Of a stretch of DNA of 64,000 nucleotides, positions 46,338 to 55,878 are shown piece after piece. How positions within the stretch are numbered: the stretch's first letter is position 1; each line of letters begins with the position of its first letter. Under the pieces are notes generated by a model. That model worked only from the letters and a program-made list of their open reading frames with translations. It ran no database searches and was not told the DNA's origin. This DNA comes from Candidatus Rhodoferax odensensis (GTDB taxonomy: Bacteria; Pseudomonadota; Gammaproteobacteria; Burkholderiales; Burkholderiaceae_C). The DNA lies in the NCBI GenBank assembly GCA_016718405.1, contig JADKDJ010000012.1, positions 1 through 64,000 on the forward strand. The letters run 5' to 3'. Both the position numbers and the translations under genes were made by a program.

Positions 46338-47088
46338 TCAAAGGGTTTGCAGGTCAATCATCATCTGCCGCGTGCGCAGCGTACCGACCCCGCAATGGTA
46401 ATTGAGCAGGCCACGCAATTGAACCTTGAGTTCTGGCAAGACCTCTGCACACGCACGCAAGGTGGCCGTAAACGGCGCAGTGGGCGCAATGGATTCCTGT
46501 ATCACCAGCCACTGTGCGCCGGTAAGGCTACTCGGATCATCGAGTCCAACTTGCTGCAGCCCTCCCTCGGGGACCAGGCCGTAGCGCTCATTCGCATCGA
46601 GCTCCATCAAGGTCATGGTCTGAGCATCGAGCATGGGCAACAAGCCGATCTCACGCAACAGCAGCAGTTCAAATGCCCGAAGTGCCGGTTGCACGGCTTC
46701 CCCCGGCGCCGACGCCAGCACCTCGACCACACTGGCATAAATATCGAACAGCCGAGGGTGCGGGTCATCCCGGGCCAGCAGGGTCATGAGCAGCTCGTTG
46801 AGGTAGTAGCCCGACAGCAACGCGTCGCCACAGGGCATGACATGGCCACCCATCCACTCCGCGCCCTTCAGCGTGCGAACTTCGGCATCTCCGCCAAACG
46901 CGATACTCAGCAATTGCAGGGGCAGCAAGATCGGGCGAAAGCTGGAACTGGGGCGCTTCACGCCCTTGGCCACCAACGCCATGCGCCCATGGTGGCGGGT
47001 AAAAGCCTCAAGAAATCAGACTCGACTCACTCCAGTCGTAGCGATGCAGCACGAAGGTTGGTTCGTCAGTGATTCTTTTTGTTGCCAT
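46338..47088 (-). CDS. recO: DNA repair protein RecO, one frameshift
   Basis: RecO loads RecA with RecR during RecF-pathway repair. The true start is ATG at 47088: MATKRITDEPTFVLHRYDWS, ESSLI, then a frame change near 47010 where TTT has one T too many; removing it joins to LEAFTRHHGRMALVAKGVKR. Without the correction only a 214-residue fragment from 46982 appears. The rest (RPILLPLQLLSIAFGGDAEV to LNYHCGVGTLRTRQMMIDL) is complete. This is the only frameshift I found after 31.1 kb. Confidence 0.92.
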
Positions 47089-47139
47089 GATCAGGTGCGC
47101 TCGAACCAGTGAACGCCGTGGAACCGGCTTGGCCGGGCG

Positions 47140-47195
47140 CCTGGTGTTATCCCTTTCAAGGGGCAGCAGCTACGCGCAGTGAGTGAGCCCCCGAG
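47140..47195. repeat. REP-like spacer between recO and era
   Basis: The recO-era gap (47089-47200) contains CCCTTTCAAGGGG (47152-47164), a partial inverted repeat, next to CAGCAGCTACGCGCAGTGAG. Similar G/C-rich spacer repeats are frequent in Comamonadaceae, and the lapB-hldA gap has a related CCCCTTGCAGGGGG. Confidence 0.3.
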
Positions 47196-47200
47196 TGTGC

Positions 47201-48214
47201 TCATTCATACCCGAAACTGCGCACCCGCGCCTCGTCGTCGGCCCAACCTGAGCGGACCTTGACCCACAACTCAATAAACACTTTCGCGTCGAGTGCCTTT
47301 TCCAACTCAACGCGAGTTTCAGTGCCGATACGCTTGATGCGCTCGCCCTTGTCACCAATCACCATCGCTTTGTGCGTGTCACGCTCAACCACGATGGTGG
47401 CGGCGATCCTGAGCAAACGCTTTTGCTTGCCGCGCCCAGCTTCCTCTTCAAACTTGTCAATCACCACCGTCGAGGTGTACGGCAACTCGTCACCAGTCAA
47501 GCGAAACAGCTTTTCGCGCACCGTTTCGCCAGCCAAGAATTTTTCACTGCGGTCGGTCAACTCGTCCTCGGCGTACCACCACGCCTGCTCTGGCAGGAAT
47601 CGCTCGCAGATTCCCAGCAATCGCTCAATGTCCTTGGCGTTCTTGGCCGACATCGGCACAAACTCGGCAAACGCATGGCGCTGCTGCATCTCCTGCAACC
47701 AAGGTGCGATGTCGGCACGACGGTTCACTTGATCGAGCTTGTTGGCAACCAGCAAAGTGGGAACATCCTTGCCCAGCAAGGACAAAACCTTGGCATCCGC
47801 TTGGTTGAACAGGCCCGCTTCCACCACGAACAGGATCAGGTCCACGTCGCCCACGGCGCCCTTGACGGTCTTGTTGAGCGATCGGTTCAATGCATTGTTG
47901 TGCCGTGTCTGAAAACCCGGCGTATCGACAAACACAAACTGGGTTGCGCCCTGGGTGCGCATGCCCGTGATGCGGTGACGGGTGGTTTGTGCCTTACGCG
48001 AGGTAATGCTGATCTTCTGTCCAACCAGGGCGTTGAGCAGCGTCGACTTCCCCACGTTGGGCTTGCCCACAATGGCCACCAGCCCGCAGCGCTGTCCCTG
48101 GTGGCTGGCCACGTCGCCAGCAGCGGGCCGCAGCGCCTTAAGCATGCTATCAAGGTTGGCCTGTCCCTCAGCGTCGCCGGAATCTGGCGGGTTGACTGTG
48201 GATTCTGTGTTCAT
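47201..48214 (-). CDS. era: GTPase Era
   Basis: 337 residues. Ribosome-associated GTPase needed for 16S rRNA maturation. G motifs: VAIVGKPNVGKSTLLNALVG, TRHRITGM, DTPGF and NKLD; the C-terminal KH domain contains IGDKGERIKRIGTETRVELE. An N-terminal extension of about 40 residues precedes the G domain. The start overlaps the rnc stop (ATGA). Confidence 0.95.
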   Translation of the reverse strand: MNTESTVNPPDSGDAEGQANLDSMLKALRPAAGDVASHQGQRCGLVAIVGKPNVGKSTLLNALVGQKISITSRKAQTTRHRITGMRTQGATQFVFVDTPGFQTRHNNALNRSLNKTVKGAVGDVDLILFVVEAGLFNQADAKVLSLLGKDVPTLLVANKLDQVNRRADIAPWLQEMQQRHAFAEFVPMSAKNAKDIERLLGICERFLPEQAWWYAEDELTDRSEKFLAGETVREKLFRLTGDELPYTSTVVIDKFEEEAGRGKQKRLLRIAATIVVERDTHKAMVIGDKGERIKRIGTETRVELEKALDAKVFIELWVKVRSGWADDEARVRSFGYE

Positions 48215-48897
48215 GGTTTGGCCTTTGCTTTGAGTGTTTGCAGCATCGCCGCCGCCGCAGCCTGTTCACCAGCGCGACGCGAGCCACCGATGCCACGTTC
48301 AGCCAAATTGAACTCGGAAATTTCACACTCCACGTCAAACGTCTGCTTGTGGGCCACACCAAGTGTCGAAACGACGCGGTAAGACGGCAACTTCATCCGG
48401 CGGCCCTGCAGCCACTCCTGCAGTTCAGTCTTGGGGTCCTTGCCGATAGCCTCCATGGTCGGGTTGATTTCGACCGCATGGAATAGTCTCTGTATCAGCC
48501 CCTGCGCCGCGGCGAAGCCCGCATCCAGGTACACCGCCCCGACCACGGCCTCCAGAGCATCCGCCAGGATCGACGGGCGTTTTTGACCGCCAGAACGAAC
48601 TTCACCCTCACCCAGGCGAATCACCGCCGGCAAGCCCAGGTCGGCCGACAAGCGATGCAAGGTGTCTTGCTTGACCAGATTGGCGCGAATGCGGGAAAGG
48701 TCACCTTCTGGCAAATCGCTCAAGCGCTGATACAGCAAGTCGGCCACCGCCAGATTCAGCACGGAGTCTCCCAAAAACTCCAGCCGCTCATTGTGATCCG
48801 AAGAAAAGCTTCGGTGCGTGAGCGCACGCTCCAGCAAGGACGGGTTTGAGAACATATGTTGCAACCGTCGTTGCAACGCAATCAGCCCATCGTTCAC
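48211..48897 (-). CDS. rnc: Ribonuclease III
   Basis: 228 residues. Double-strand-specific endonuclease for rRNA and mRNA processing. The catalytic signature NERLEFLGDSVLNLAVADLL is present, and the double-stranded RNA-binding domain ends in RGIGGSRRAGEQAAAAAMLQ. It sits between a DUF4845 gene and era, as in most betaproteobacteria. Confidence 0.96.
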   Translation of the reverse strand: MNDGLIALQRRLQHMFSNPSLLERALTHRSFSSDHNERLEFLGDSVLNLAVADLLYQRLSDLPEGDLSRIRANLVKQDTLHRLSADLGLPAVIRLGEGEVRSGGQKRPSILADALEAVVGAVYLDAGFAAAQGLIQRLFHAVEINPTMEAIGKDPKTELQEWLQGRRMKLPSYRVVSTLGVAHKQTFDVECEISEFNLAERGIGGSRRAGEQAAAAAMLQTLKAKAKP

Positions 48898-48898
48898 T

Positions 48899-49252
48899 CT
48901 ATTTGGTTCGACCGGAGTACTTCAGCGTCAAATAACCGGGGCCAGCCAGGTGGATTTCACGTTGGTAGGAAAAGCTCACCACGATCTTGTCGCCGTTCTT
49001 GGTGACTTCCAGGTCTTTTCCTTTGATGGACTCGATGTTGTCGATTGCCGCAGCCCGGTCAAAAATGGCGCGCACTTCAGCCACAGTGCTGCCTTCGCGC
49101 GACTTGTTGGCCGCTTTGTGAATCGCCTGGTACTCGATCGCGGTCGGCACGATTTGAGCTCCGATAACTCCCGTGACGGCTAACAATCCGCCCACAAACA
49201 GAAGCCCCAGGAAGGACATGCCCCCCTGCTTGCTTTTGAACTGAATTGACAT
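48899..49252 (-). CDS. DUF4845 family membrane protein
   Basis: 117 residues from ATG at 49252 (MSIQFKSKQGGMSFLGLLFV). One N-terminal transmembrane helix of prepilin-like character (GGMSFLGLLFVGGLLAVTGV), then a small soluble domain (AIHKAANKSREGSTVAEVRA, IKGKDLEVTKNGDKIVVSFS). Function unknown. It is consistently found between lepB and rnc in this group. Confidence 0.88.
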   Translation of the reverse strand: MSIQFKSKQGGMSFLGLLFVGGLLAVTGVIGAQIVPTAIEYQAIHKAANKSREGSTVAEVRAIFDRAAAIDNIESIKGKDLEVTKNGDKIVVSFSYQREIHLAGPGYLTLKYSGRTK

Positions 49253-49279
49253 ATTGATCTCCTTACCCCGCAAAAGTTA

Positions 49280-50254
49280 TCAATTGAACGACCCGATGCG
49301 CTTGAGACTGGAAAAATTCATCCAGACAAAGAATGCCTTGCCCACGATGTTCCCCTCGGGCACGAAACCCCAGTAGCGCGAGTCCAGCGAATTATCACGG
49401 TTGTCGCCCATCATGAAATAGTGGCCCGCCGGGACCTTGCAAACCGCGCCCTCGACACTGTAGCGGCAATTCTGGCGATTCGGGAAGTTCATGATTTCCG
49501 CTTCCGAAAACCCGGCGCGCCGATCCTCGTCGTTCAACAAACGATGCTTGTGGCCACCCAGCGTCTCTTCAAACTGCTTGAAATAGCGGACCATATCTTC
49601 ATCAAAGAAGTCACTCACCGCGGTCGTCGCCACCGGCTCGCCATTAATGGTCAAACGCTTGTTGAGATAGGCGACCTCGTCACCCGGGATGCCTATCACC
49701 CGTTTGATGTAATCCTGGCTCGGTTTGGGTGGGTAGCGAAACACCAGCACATCACCGCGTTGCGGAGCACTGCCCTCGGTGATCTTGGTGTGAATCACAG
49801 GCAAACGCAACCCATAGTGGAACTTGTTTACCAGGATCAGATCCCCGATCAGCAAGGTAGGAATCATGGAGCCTGACGGAATCTTGAACGGTTCGAACAG
49901 GAACGATCGCAGGAAGAATACCGCGATGATGACGGGGAACAAACCGGCGGTCCAATCCAGCCACCATGGCTGGCGCAACACCTGCTGGCGCGCCTCCGAC
50001 AGGTCCACGTCAGTCTGGGCAATGCCCATCTTGTTCAGCTCAGCCTGGCGCTGCGTCGCAGCGGCCTGGATTGCCACCGCGGCTGCCTGCCGCTTGGGCA
50101 GGAAGTAGAAGCGCTCGGCCAACCAGTAGAGCCCGGTAACCACGGTTGCCAGGAACAGCAACAGGGCAAAATTGCCTTCAATCATGCCCAGGTACCAGCC
50201 CCCCGCGTAGGCCACAAAGGCTGCGAGCACCAACGACGTCAAAGCCTGCATCAA
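49280..50254 (-). CDS. lepB: Signal peptidase I
   Basis: 324 residues. It cleaves Sec and Tat signal peptides at the periplasmic face. Two N-terminal membrane helices are followed by the catalytic Ser region FEPFKIPSGSMIPTLLIGDL, the Lys region RYPPKPSQDYIKRVIGIPGD, and the GHYFMMGDNRDNSLDSRYWG box. It overlaps lepA by four bases. Confidence 0.96.
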   Translation of the reverse strand: MMQALTSLVLAAFVAYAGGWYLGMIEGNFALLLFLATVVTGLYWLAERFYFLPKRQAAAVAIQAAATQRQAELNKMGIAQTDVDLSEARQQVLRQPWWLDWTAGLFPVIIAVFFLRSFLFEPFKIPSGSMIPTLLIGDLILVNKFHYGLRLPVIHTKITEGSAPQRGDVLVFRYPPKPSQDYIKRVIGIPGDEVAYLNKRLTINGEPVATTAVSDFFDEDMVRYFKQFEETLGGHKHRLLNDEDRRAGFSEAEIMNFPNRQNCRYSVEGAVCKVPAGHYFMMGDNRDNSLDSRYWGFVPEGNIVGKAFFVWMNFSSLKRIGSFN

Positions 50255-52065
50255 TCCTCCACTTGCAAAATGGCCAGGAAGGCCTCTTGCGGAACTTCCA
50301 CCGAACCAATCTGCTTCATGCGCTTCTTACCCGCCTTCTGTTTCTCCAGAAGCTTGCGTTTGCGCGAAATGTCGCCGCCGTAGCACTTGGCAATCACGTT
50401 CTTGCGCAGCGCCTTGATTGTCTCACGTGCAATGATGTTGGCCCCGATGGCGGCCTGGATTGCCACGTCGTACATCTGCCGTGAAATGATTTCGCGCATC
50501 TTGGAAACCACCGCCCGGCCACGGTACTGCGACTGAGACCGGTGCACGATGATCGACAAGGCATCGACACGCTCGCCGTTGAGCAGGATGTCGACCTTGA
50601 CCACGTCGGCGGCGCGGTACTCCTTGAAGTCATAGTCCATCGAAGCGTAGCCTCTGGAAACCGACTTGAGCTTGTCGAAGAAATCAAGCACGATCTCGGC
50701 AAGTGGCATCTCGTAGGTCAGCATCACCTGTCGGCCATGGTAGGCCATGTTCATCTGCACACCGCGCTTCTGGTTGGCCAGCGTCATCACCGCACCAACA
50801 TAGTCCTGTGGCATGTACAGATGCACGGTGACGATGGGCTCACGGATTTCGTCCAGGCGTCCTTGCTCAGGCATTTTGGAGGGGTTCTCAACCATCACCA
50901 CTTCCCCGTCCGACTTGACCACCTGGTACACCACGCTCGGGGCGGTGGTGATCAAATCCTGGTCAAACTCACGCTCCAGACGCTCCTGCACGATTTCCAT
51001 GTGCAGCAAACCGAGGAAACCACAGCGAAAGCCAAAACCCAAGGCCTGTGACACTTCCGGCTCGTAGTGCAACGATGAGTCGTTGAGCTTGAGTTTCTCC
51101 AAGCTGTCACGCAATCCTTCATATTGGTTGGCTTCGGTCGGGTACAGGCCTGCAAACACCTGAGGCTGAATTTCCTTGAAACCAGGCAAGGGCTCGGTCG
51201 CCGTAAAGGCCGCCCCACCGGAGCCCGGCTTGATCAAGGTGATGGTGTCGCCCACCTTGGCGGCCTGCAACTCGCGAATGCCGGCAATGACATATCCAAC
51301 TTCACCAGCCTCCAAGGACGTCCTCGACTCGTTGGCAGGGGTAAAGACACCGAGGTTATCGGCGTTATACATCGCGCCGCTGGCCATCATCTTGATCCGC
51401 TCGCCCTTAGCCAGACGACCATCCACCACACGCACCAGCATCACCACACCAACGTAGCTGTCAAACCAGCTGTCGATGATCATCGCGCGCAAGGGACCCT
51501 CGGGGTTGCCTTTGGGTGGCGGAATACGAGCGACCACCGCCTCGAGGATCTCTTCGATGCCCATTCCGGTCTTGGCCGAACACGCGATCGCGTGGCTAGC
51601 GTCGATGCCAATGACGTCCTCAATCTCGGAGCGTGCGTTGTCGGGATCTGCGTTGGGCAGGTCCATCTTGTTGAGCACCGGCACAACCTCGACGCCCAAA
51701 TCAAGCGCGGTGTAGCAATTGGCGACCGTCTGCGCCTCGACGCCCTGACTGGCGTCGACCACCAGCAGTGCACCTTCGCACGCGGACAGGGAGCGACTGA
51801 CCTCGTACGAGAAATCCACATGGCCCGGCGTGTCGATCAAATTGAGGTTGTAGACCACGCCATCGCGCGCCTTGTATTTGAGCGCAGCGGTCTGTGCCTT
51901 GATGGTTATCCCACGCTCTTTCTCGATGTCCATCGAGTCCAGTACCTGCGCCTCCATCTCGCGCTCGGCCAAGCCCCCGCATCGCTGAATCAGTCGATCC
52001 GCCAAGGTAGATTTGCCGTGATCAATGTGCGCAATGATCGAGAAATTTCTGATGTGATTCATCAA
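50251..52065 (-). CDS. lepA: Elongation factor 4
   Basis: 604 residues. Back-translocating GTPase. MNHIRNFSIIAHIDHGKSTL is the P-loop, RGITIKAQTAALKY the switch I region, and DTPGHVDFSYEVSRSLSACE the G3 motif. The unique LepA C-terminal domain is present (AKCYGGDISRKRKLLEKQKA, GKKRMKQIG). It forms an operon with lepB. Confidence 0.97.
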   Translation of the reverse strand: MMNHIRNFSIIAHIDHGKSTLADRLIQRCGGLAEREMEAQVLDSMDIEKERGITIKAQTAALKYKARDGVVYNLNLIDTPGHVDFSYEVSRSLSACEGALLVVDASQGVEAQTVANCYTALDLGVEVVPVLNKMDLPNADPDNARSEIEDVIGIDASHAIACSAKTGMGIEEILEAVVARIPPPKGNPEGPLRAMIIDSWFDSYVGVVMLVRVVDGRLAKGERIKMMASGAMYNADNLGVFTPANESRTSLEAGEVGYVIAGIRELQAAKVGDTITLIKPGSGGAAFTATEPLPGFKEIQPQVFAGLYPTEANQYEGLRDSLEKLKLNDSSLHYEPEVSQALGFGFRCGFLGLLHMEIVQERLEREFDQDLITTAPSVVYQVVKSDGEVVMVENPSKMPEQGRLDEIREPIVTVHLYMPQDYVGAVMTLANQKRGVQMNMAYHGRQVMLTYEMPLAEIVLDFFDKLKSVSRGYASMDYDFKEYRAADVVKVDILLNGERVDALSIIVHRSQSQYRGRAVVSKMREIISRQMYDVAIQAAIGANIIARETIKALRKNVIAKCYGGDISRKRKLLEKQKAGKKRMKQIGSVEVPQEAFLAILQVED

Positions 52066-52112
52066 CGAGAAGCGTCAAGTGATTGAATTAAAAAGGGGGC
52101 GCCAAGAAAAAA

Positions 52113-52137
52113 GGGCGCGTCGAATATTGACGCGCCC
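52113..52137 (-). terminator. Strong hairpin 48 bp upstream of lepA
   Basis: GGGCGCGTC-N7-GACGCGCCC, with a T-run on the minus strand (A-run at 52107-52112). It faces lepA and lies far beyond the mucD terminator, so it ends some transcript started within 52140-52500, or acts as a lepA leader attenuator. Confidence 0.65.
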
Positions 52138-52510
52138 CGAACCAACAATCTTTGGCAACTGCGATAGCTGGAGCTTCATTGTAGGTAAAAAGGGCGCGGC
52201 GTACAGCGGAAAAATCATCAAGAAAGGGAAGTTGCGAGGCAACAACAGGCAAGTTATACACAGCTTAACAACAATAAAAGACCGGGAACGCTTGGACAAC
52301 ATGTGGGCCATCTGTGGAGCGCCTGTGGGTTGTGCCCATTGATCTCAAATGGTGAACAGACTCACTTCTGATATGCCCTTAATCCTTCCACGTCGACCTC
52401 TATTCTAACCAAAATCATCTTTACGCCGGACGCAAGTTAGTAATCGCACACATCAAAAAAACACGACGCCGGAAAACTGAGCCGAGAAATTTTTCTGATC
52501 CACCCGATCA
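52138..52510. other. AT-rich mucD-lepA spacer with DnaA-box-like and phased TGTGG motifs
   Basis: No convincing gene is present; a 78-codon minus frame (52311-52075) runs through the hairpin and lacks support. It contains TTATACACA (52254-52262), a match to the DnaA box consensus TTATNCACA, and three TGTGG motifs at 52302, 52313 and 52324, exactly 11 bp apart. A TAGAAT -10-like element lies on the minus strand near 52405. Role unknown. Confidence 0.4.
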
Positions 52511-52521
52511 AATGACGTTGA

Positions 52522-52554
52522 AAAACCCCAATCCCGAGTACGGGATGGGGTTTT
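52522..52554 (-). terminator. Rho-independent terminator of mucD
   Basis: AAAACCCCAATCCCG pairs with CGGGATGGGGTTTT (one bulged base) around AGTA, 24 bases after the mucD stop; minus-strand T-run follows. Confidence 0.85.
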
Positions 52555-52577
52555 CTGGGGCGTCGACAGCGGCGCCT

Positions 52578-54047
52578 TCAGCGCGCAGGACGTATGACCG
52601 CGTACTGTGCCATCTCACCTCGACGCACCAGTACGACAACCGGTTTGCTCTTGTCGAGCCGGCTGACAACCGACTCAAACGATTTGACGCTGTCAACCTC
52701 GGTGTTGGCCACCGCCACGATCACGTCGCCTTCGCGCAGGCCTGCACGAGCCGCGGCTTCAATCGCAGACTCAATTCGAACCCCACCCTTGATTTTGAGT
52801 TCCTTTCGTACGCCGTCGGACAACTCGCTGACGGTCAATCCCAAGGCTTGCGCGCTACTCGCGGCTTTGGGTTTGCTGTCCTTGTCCGAGCTCTTTTTGG
52901 TTGGCTTGTCAGCTTCAATTTCGGCGATCGTGACCGTCAACTCCTTGCTCTGACCACGACGAAACACCGTCAGGACTGCCTTGCTGCCCGGCTTGGTTGC
53001 ACCCACCAGCCGCGGGAGGTCGGTTGATTTCTCGATCGACTTGCCGTCGAACTTGGTGATGATGTCACCCGCCTCAACGCCGGCCTTTTCTGCCGGTGTC
53101 CCGGACTCCACGCCGATCACTTGCGCCCCCAGGGGTTTGCCCAGGCCGATGGACTCTGCGACCTCCTTGCTCACTGGACCTATCTGCACACCAATGCGAC
53201 CGCGCGAAACGCGCCCGGACGCCCGCAGCTGATCACTGACCCGCATCGCCTCGTCCATCGGAATGGCAAATGAAATGCCCATGAATCCACCCGAACGAGA
53301 GTAAATCTGGCTGTTGATTCCAACAACCTCACCTCGCATATTGATCAGCGGCCCGCCCGAATTGCCTGGGTTGATCGCCACATCAGTCTGGATGAAGGGC
53401 AGGTACTCGCCCGTGTCGCGCTGCTTGGCGCTGACGATGCCCGCCGTGACAGTGTTTTCCAGATTGAACGGCGAACCAATCGCCATCACCCATTCGCCCA
53501 CCTTGAGTCGACTGACGTCACCAACGCGCACGGCCGGCAGACCACTGGCTTCGATCTTGACCACCGCCACATCCGAGCGCTTGTCAGCGCCAATGATCTT
53601 GGCCTTGAACTCCCGCTTGTCAGTCAAGGTCACCAACACCTCGTCGGCACCGTCGACCACATGCGCGTTAGTCATGATGAAGCCATCGGCAGTCAGAATG
53701 AAACCGGAACCGACACCGCGGGGTTGCTCCTCGTCCTGCGGGGACGGGCGGTTCGGTCGCGGCACCTGTCGCGGAATGTTGGGCATCGGAATCCCGTATC
53801 GGCGAAAGAACTCCAGCATGTCTTCATCCATGCCGGGCGCCAGTCCCTGGCGAGGCGACGCCTTCTCAAGAGTTCGAATATTCACCACCGAGGGCCCGAC
53901 TTGTTCAACCAGGTCTGTGAAGTCAGGCAGTACTCTGGTCTGCGCCGCAACCGGCGCGGCAGGCGTCAAAATCAGCGTGGTGGCTGCGGCGAGTACGGCC
54001 ACCAGCATCGAGGATCGCAGTTTCTTCCAGTCAAGTCCTATCATCAT
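52578..54047 (-). CDS. mucD: Periplasmic serine endoprotease, DegP/MucD type
   Basis: 489 residues. HtrA-family protease/chaperone of the sigma-E envelope stress regulon. Signal peptide (LVAVLAAATTLILTPAAPVA), protease domain with the catalytic triad in TNAHVVDGADEVLV (His), DKRSDVAVVKIEA (Asp) and NPGNSGGPLINMRG (Ser), then two PDZ domains (GRIGVQIGPVSKEVAESIGL; LGLTVSELSDGVRKELKIKG). It is the last gene of the rpoE-rseA-rseB-mucD operon. Confidence 0.95.
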   Translation of the reverse strand: MMIGLDWKKLRSSMLVAVLAAATTLILTPAAPVAAQTRVLPDFTDLVEQVGPSVVNIRTLEKASPRQGLAPGMDEDMLEFFRRYGIPMPNIPRQVPRPNRPSPQDEEQPRGVGSGFILTADGFIMTNAHVVDGADEVLVTLTDKREFKAKIIGADKRSDVAVVKIEASGLPAVRVGDVSRLKVGEWVMAIGSPFNLENTVTAGIVSAKQRDTGEYLPFIQTDVAINPGNSGGPLINMRGEVVGINSQIYSRSGGFMGISFAIPMDEAMRVSDQLRASGRVSRGRIGVQIGPVSKEVAESIGLGKPLGAQVIGVESGTPAEKAGVEAGDIITKFDGKSIEKSTDLPRLVGATKPGSKAVLTVFRRGQSKELTVTIAEIEADKPTKKSSDKDSKPKAASSAQALGLTVSELSDGVRKELKIKGGVRIESAIEAAARAGLREGDVIVAVANTEVDSVKSFESVVSRLDKSKPVVVLVRRGEMAQYAVIRPAR

Positions 54048-54148
54048 TCACCTTTCATCAATACGGCGTCGTCTTGGACGCACCACACAACACTTAAACA
54101 AAGGCACCAGCGTAGCCAAGCGACACGCCATATTCCTGAGATCGCGGC

Positions 54149-55213
54149 TCATCGCGTTCGCTCAAGACCCTTTGCAAACCCAGCCAAGGTCGACAGTGGC
54201 GCCTCACCAACTGCGGTCACCCACCAGGCGCCATGGCGCCCGGTCAAGGTATGGGTTGCTCCATGCACTGTGGCGTTCTCAAACGCGTGAAGCCGCGGGT
54301 CATAAGGCTGGACAAAAAGCGATACGGTTGCCAGACCGTCCGAAAACACCCACTGCATAGCCGTCTGGTTGACTCGACCATCCACGCCCGCCACGGAGCG
54401 CCTTTGGCAACTTACAGACCGAAAGCCTGGCACCGGATTGGCGAGGGTCCAACCTTCGGACAAGGCTGTGGTCGAAGTGGGCTCGCTGCGCTCGATCCGG
54501 TAACCTGCGGTACGGTCCATCATGCGGGCAAGCGTCTGCAGACTGACCGGGGCGTCGAGCTGCAGTTCAGAAAACGCCACCTGCTCAAGCACCTGTCCTT
54601 CCAGGCTCAATGTCTGAAGTCTGAGCACGAGCCCGGACGATCGCTCGCTCCAGACTCGGTAACCGAAACGAGACCGATCGCGCGGCTCAATCAGGACCAC
54701 ATCCGCCTCAAGCCCAGCCACCCGGTCATGACCAACAAATCGTGCCTGATAAAACTGTCCTACCGCCTCGTCGCCGTCACGCAGCAGCTTGGGGAACAGT
54801 CCCAGGGACTCACGCCGCTCGGTGACCACCACCATGCTTTGCGGAAAGAAGGTGACAACCTCGTCATTGCGCCGGAAGGTCGTGCGCGGCGCGCCCGTCA
54901 ATGTGACCACCCGTTCAAGCTGTTGCGTTCCATCGCAAACATGCCAGATGCGGGCGCTGGCCATGCTGTCCCCGGTAGAGACCACCACGGTGCCCACATA
55001 GGCCCGTCGTCGCGAAGCTTCATTCATCCGAGCCAGCCAGGCCCCAACGCTTCGCGGCTGCACAGCGGTCTCGACCCCAGGCGTCACCGCCGCATTGCGC
55101 TCGCCGCCAGCATGTGCCGAGGCGGCCACCACGAGCACGCCCGTCAGGAAGCTTGCAAAGCCAGCGCGCCAGCCAACTGGCGCGCGCGACCCTCTGCAAA
55201 GGCGTGGAGTCAA
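54149..55213 (-). CDS. rseB: Sigma-E factor regulatory protein RseB/MucB
   Basis: 354 residues. Periplasmic sensor that binds RseA and shields it from DegS until stress signals release it. The MucB/RseB domain is seen in WLARMNEASRRRAYVGTVVV, ARIWHVCDGTQQLERVVTLT and YRVWSERSSGLVLRLQTLS; the C-terminal domain in FRSVSCQRRSVAGVDG and VFSDGLATVSLFVQPYDP. A signal segment (FASFLTGVLVVAASAHAGG) precedes it. The start overlaps the rseA stop. Confidence 0.92.
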   Translation of the reverse strand: MTPRLCRGSRAPVGWRAGFASFLTGVLVVAASAHAGGERNAAVTPGVETAVQPRSVGAWLARMNEASRRRAYVGTVVVSTGDSMASARIWHVCDGTQQLERVVTLTGAPRTTFRRNDEVVTFFPQSMVVVTERRESLGLFPKLLRDGDEAVGQFYQARFVGHDRVAGLEADVVLIEPRDRSRFGYRVWSERSSGLVLRLQTLSLEGQVLEQVAFSELQLDAPVSLQTLARMMDRTAGYRIERSEPTSTTALSEGWTLANPVPGFRSVSCQRRSVAGVDGRVNQTAMQWVFSDGLATVSLFVQPYDPRLHAFENATVHGATHTLTGRHGAWWVTAVGEAPLSTLAGFAKGLERTR

Positions 55214-55854
55214 CGTGCCGCCCTTTCAAAAGTGGCGCTGCGCACAAACCCCACGGGTACCTGCAGCGCAGAAGCACCACCGAACTGCTGATGAGCCGCC
55301 AGCCATTGATCCAGTTTGGGGTCGCGCACCATCACGGGCTGCCCAACGACGGCCTGCGCCGCCATGGCAGTCGAGGCCGCACCCGCCCGCGGCGCCGCCT
55401 CAGCTGCCGGTTTTTGGGCCAACATGGGTGCAGACCCACGCTGTTGAGGATCTGACACCGTCTGCCATGCGGCTGTGACCGCAACGGCCATCACAGCAAC
55501 ACCGGCCACCCAGCGCCAACTGAACCGTTCTTCGTTCGCGCTTGGTCGACTTGTGAGCACCGGCGTTGGCGCAACAATCGACACGGCGGCACGCGCCGTG
55601 GTGGGTACAGGTGCGTTGGCTGCCTCCTGCTGCAGCGCGCCCTGCAAACGCACAAGAAACGCCGCATCATGCCGAACGTCGTTTGACACCCCGCCACGCA
55701 TCACGTCGCCGACCACGTGATAAGCGTGCCATGTTTGCCGACCCACACTGCCGCATGCCAGCATCTCCATCGCCCGATCAAGGTCCGCATCCGACGCGTG
55801 TCCATCGACCATGGCCGAAATCACTTCTCGCTGCTTGCTATCTTGCTCACCCAT
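55210..55854 (-). CDS. rseA: Sigma-E anti-sigma factor RseA
   Basis: 214 residues. N-terminal anti-sigma domain (QREVISAMVDGHASDADLDR, TWHAYHVVGDVMRGGVSNDV), a single transmembrane helix (WVAGVAVMAVAVTAAW) and a periplasmic C-terminal part. It holds sigma-E at the membrane. It lies 24 bases after rpoE and overlaps rseB by four bases, typical of the operon. Confidence 0.93.
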   Translation of the reverse strand: MGEQDSKQREVISAMVDGHASDADLDRAMEMLACGSVGRQTWHAYHVVGDVMRGGVSNDVRHDAAFLVRLQGALQQEAANAPVPTTARAAVSIVAPTPVLTSRPSANEERFSWRWVAGVAVMAVAVTAAWQTVSDPQQRGSAPMLAQKPAAEAAPRAGAASTAMAAQAVVGQPVMVRDPKLDQWLAAHQQFGGASALQVPVGFVRSATFERAAR

Positions 55855-55878
55855 AGTTTGTATCCCCTTTAGCGGCCG

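Noticed and set aside
52138..52510. Chromosomal replication origin
   Set aside because: Only one DnaA-box match is clear and there is no dnaA, dnaN or gidA gene near; the AT-rich spacer alone is not enough.
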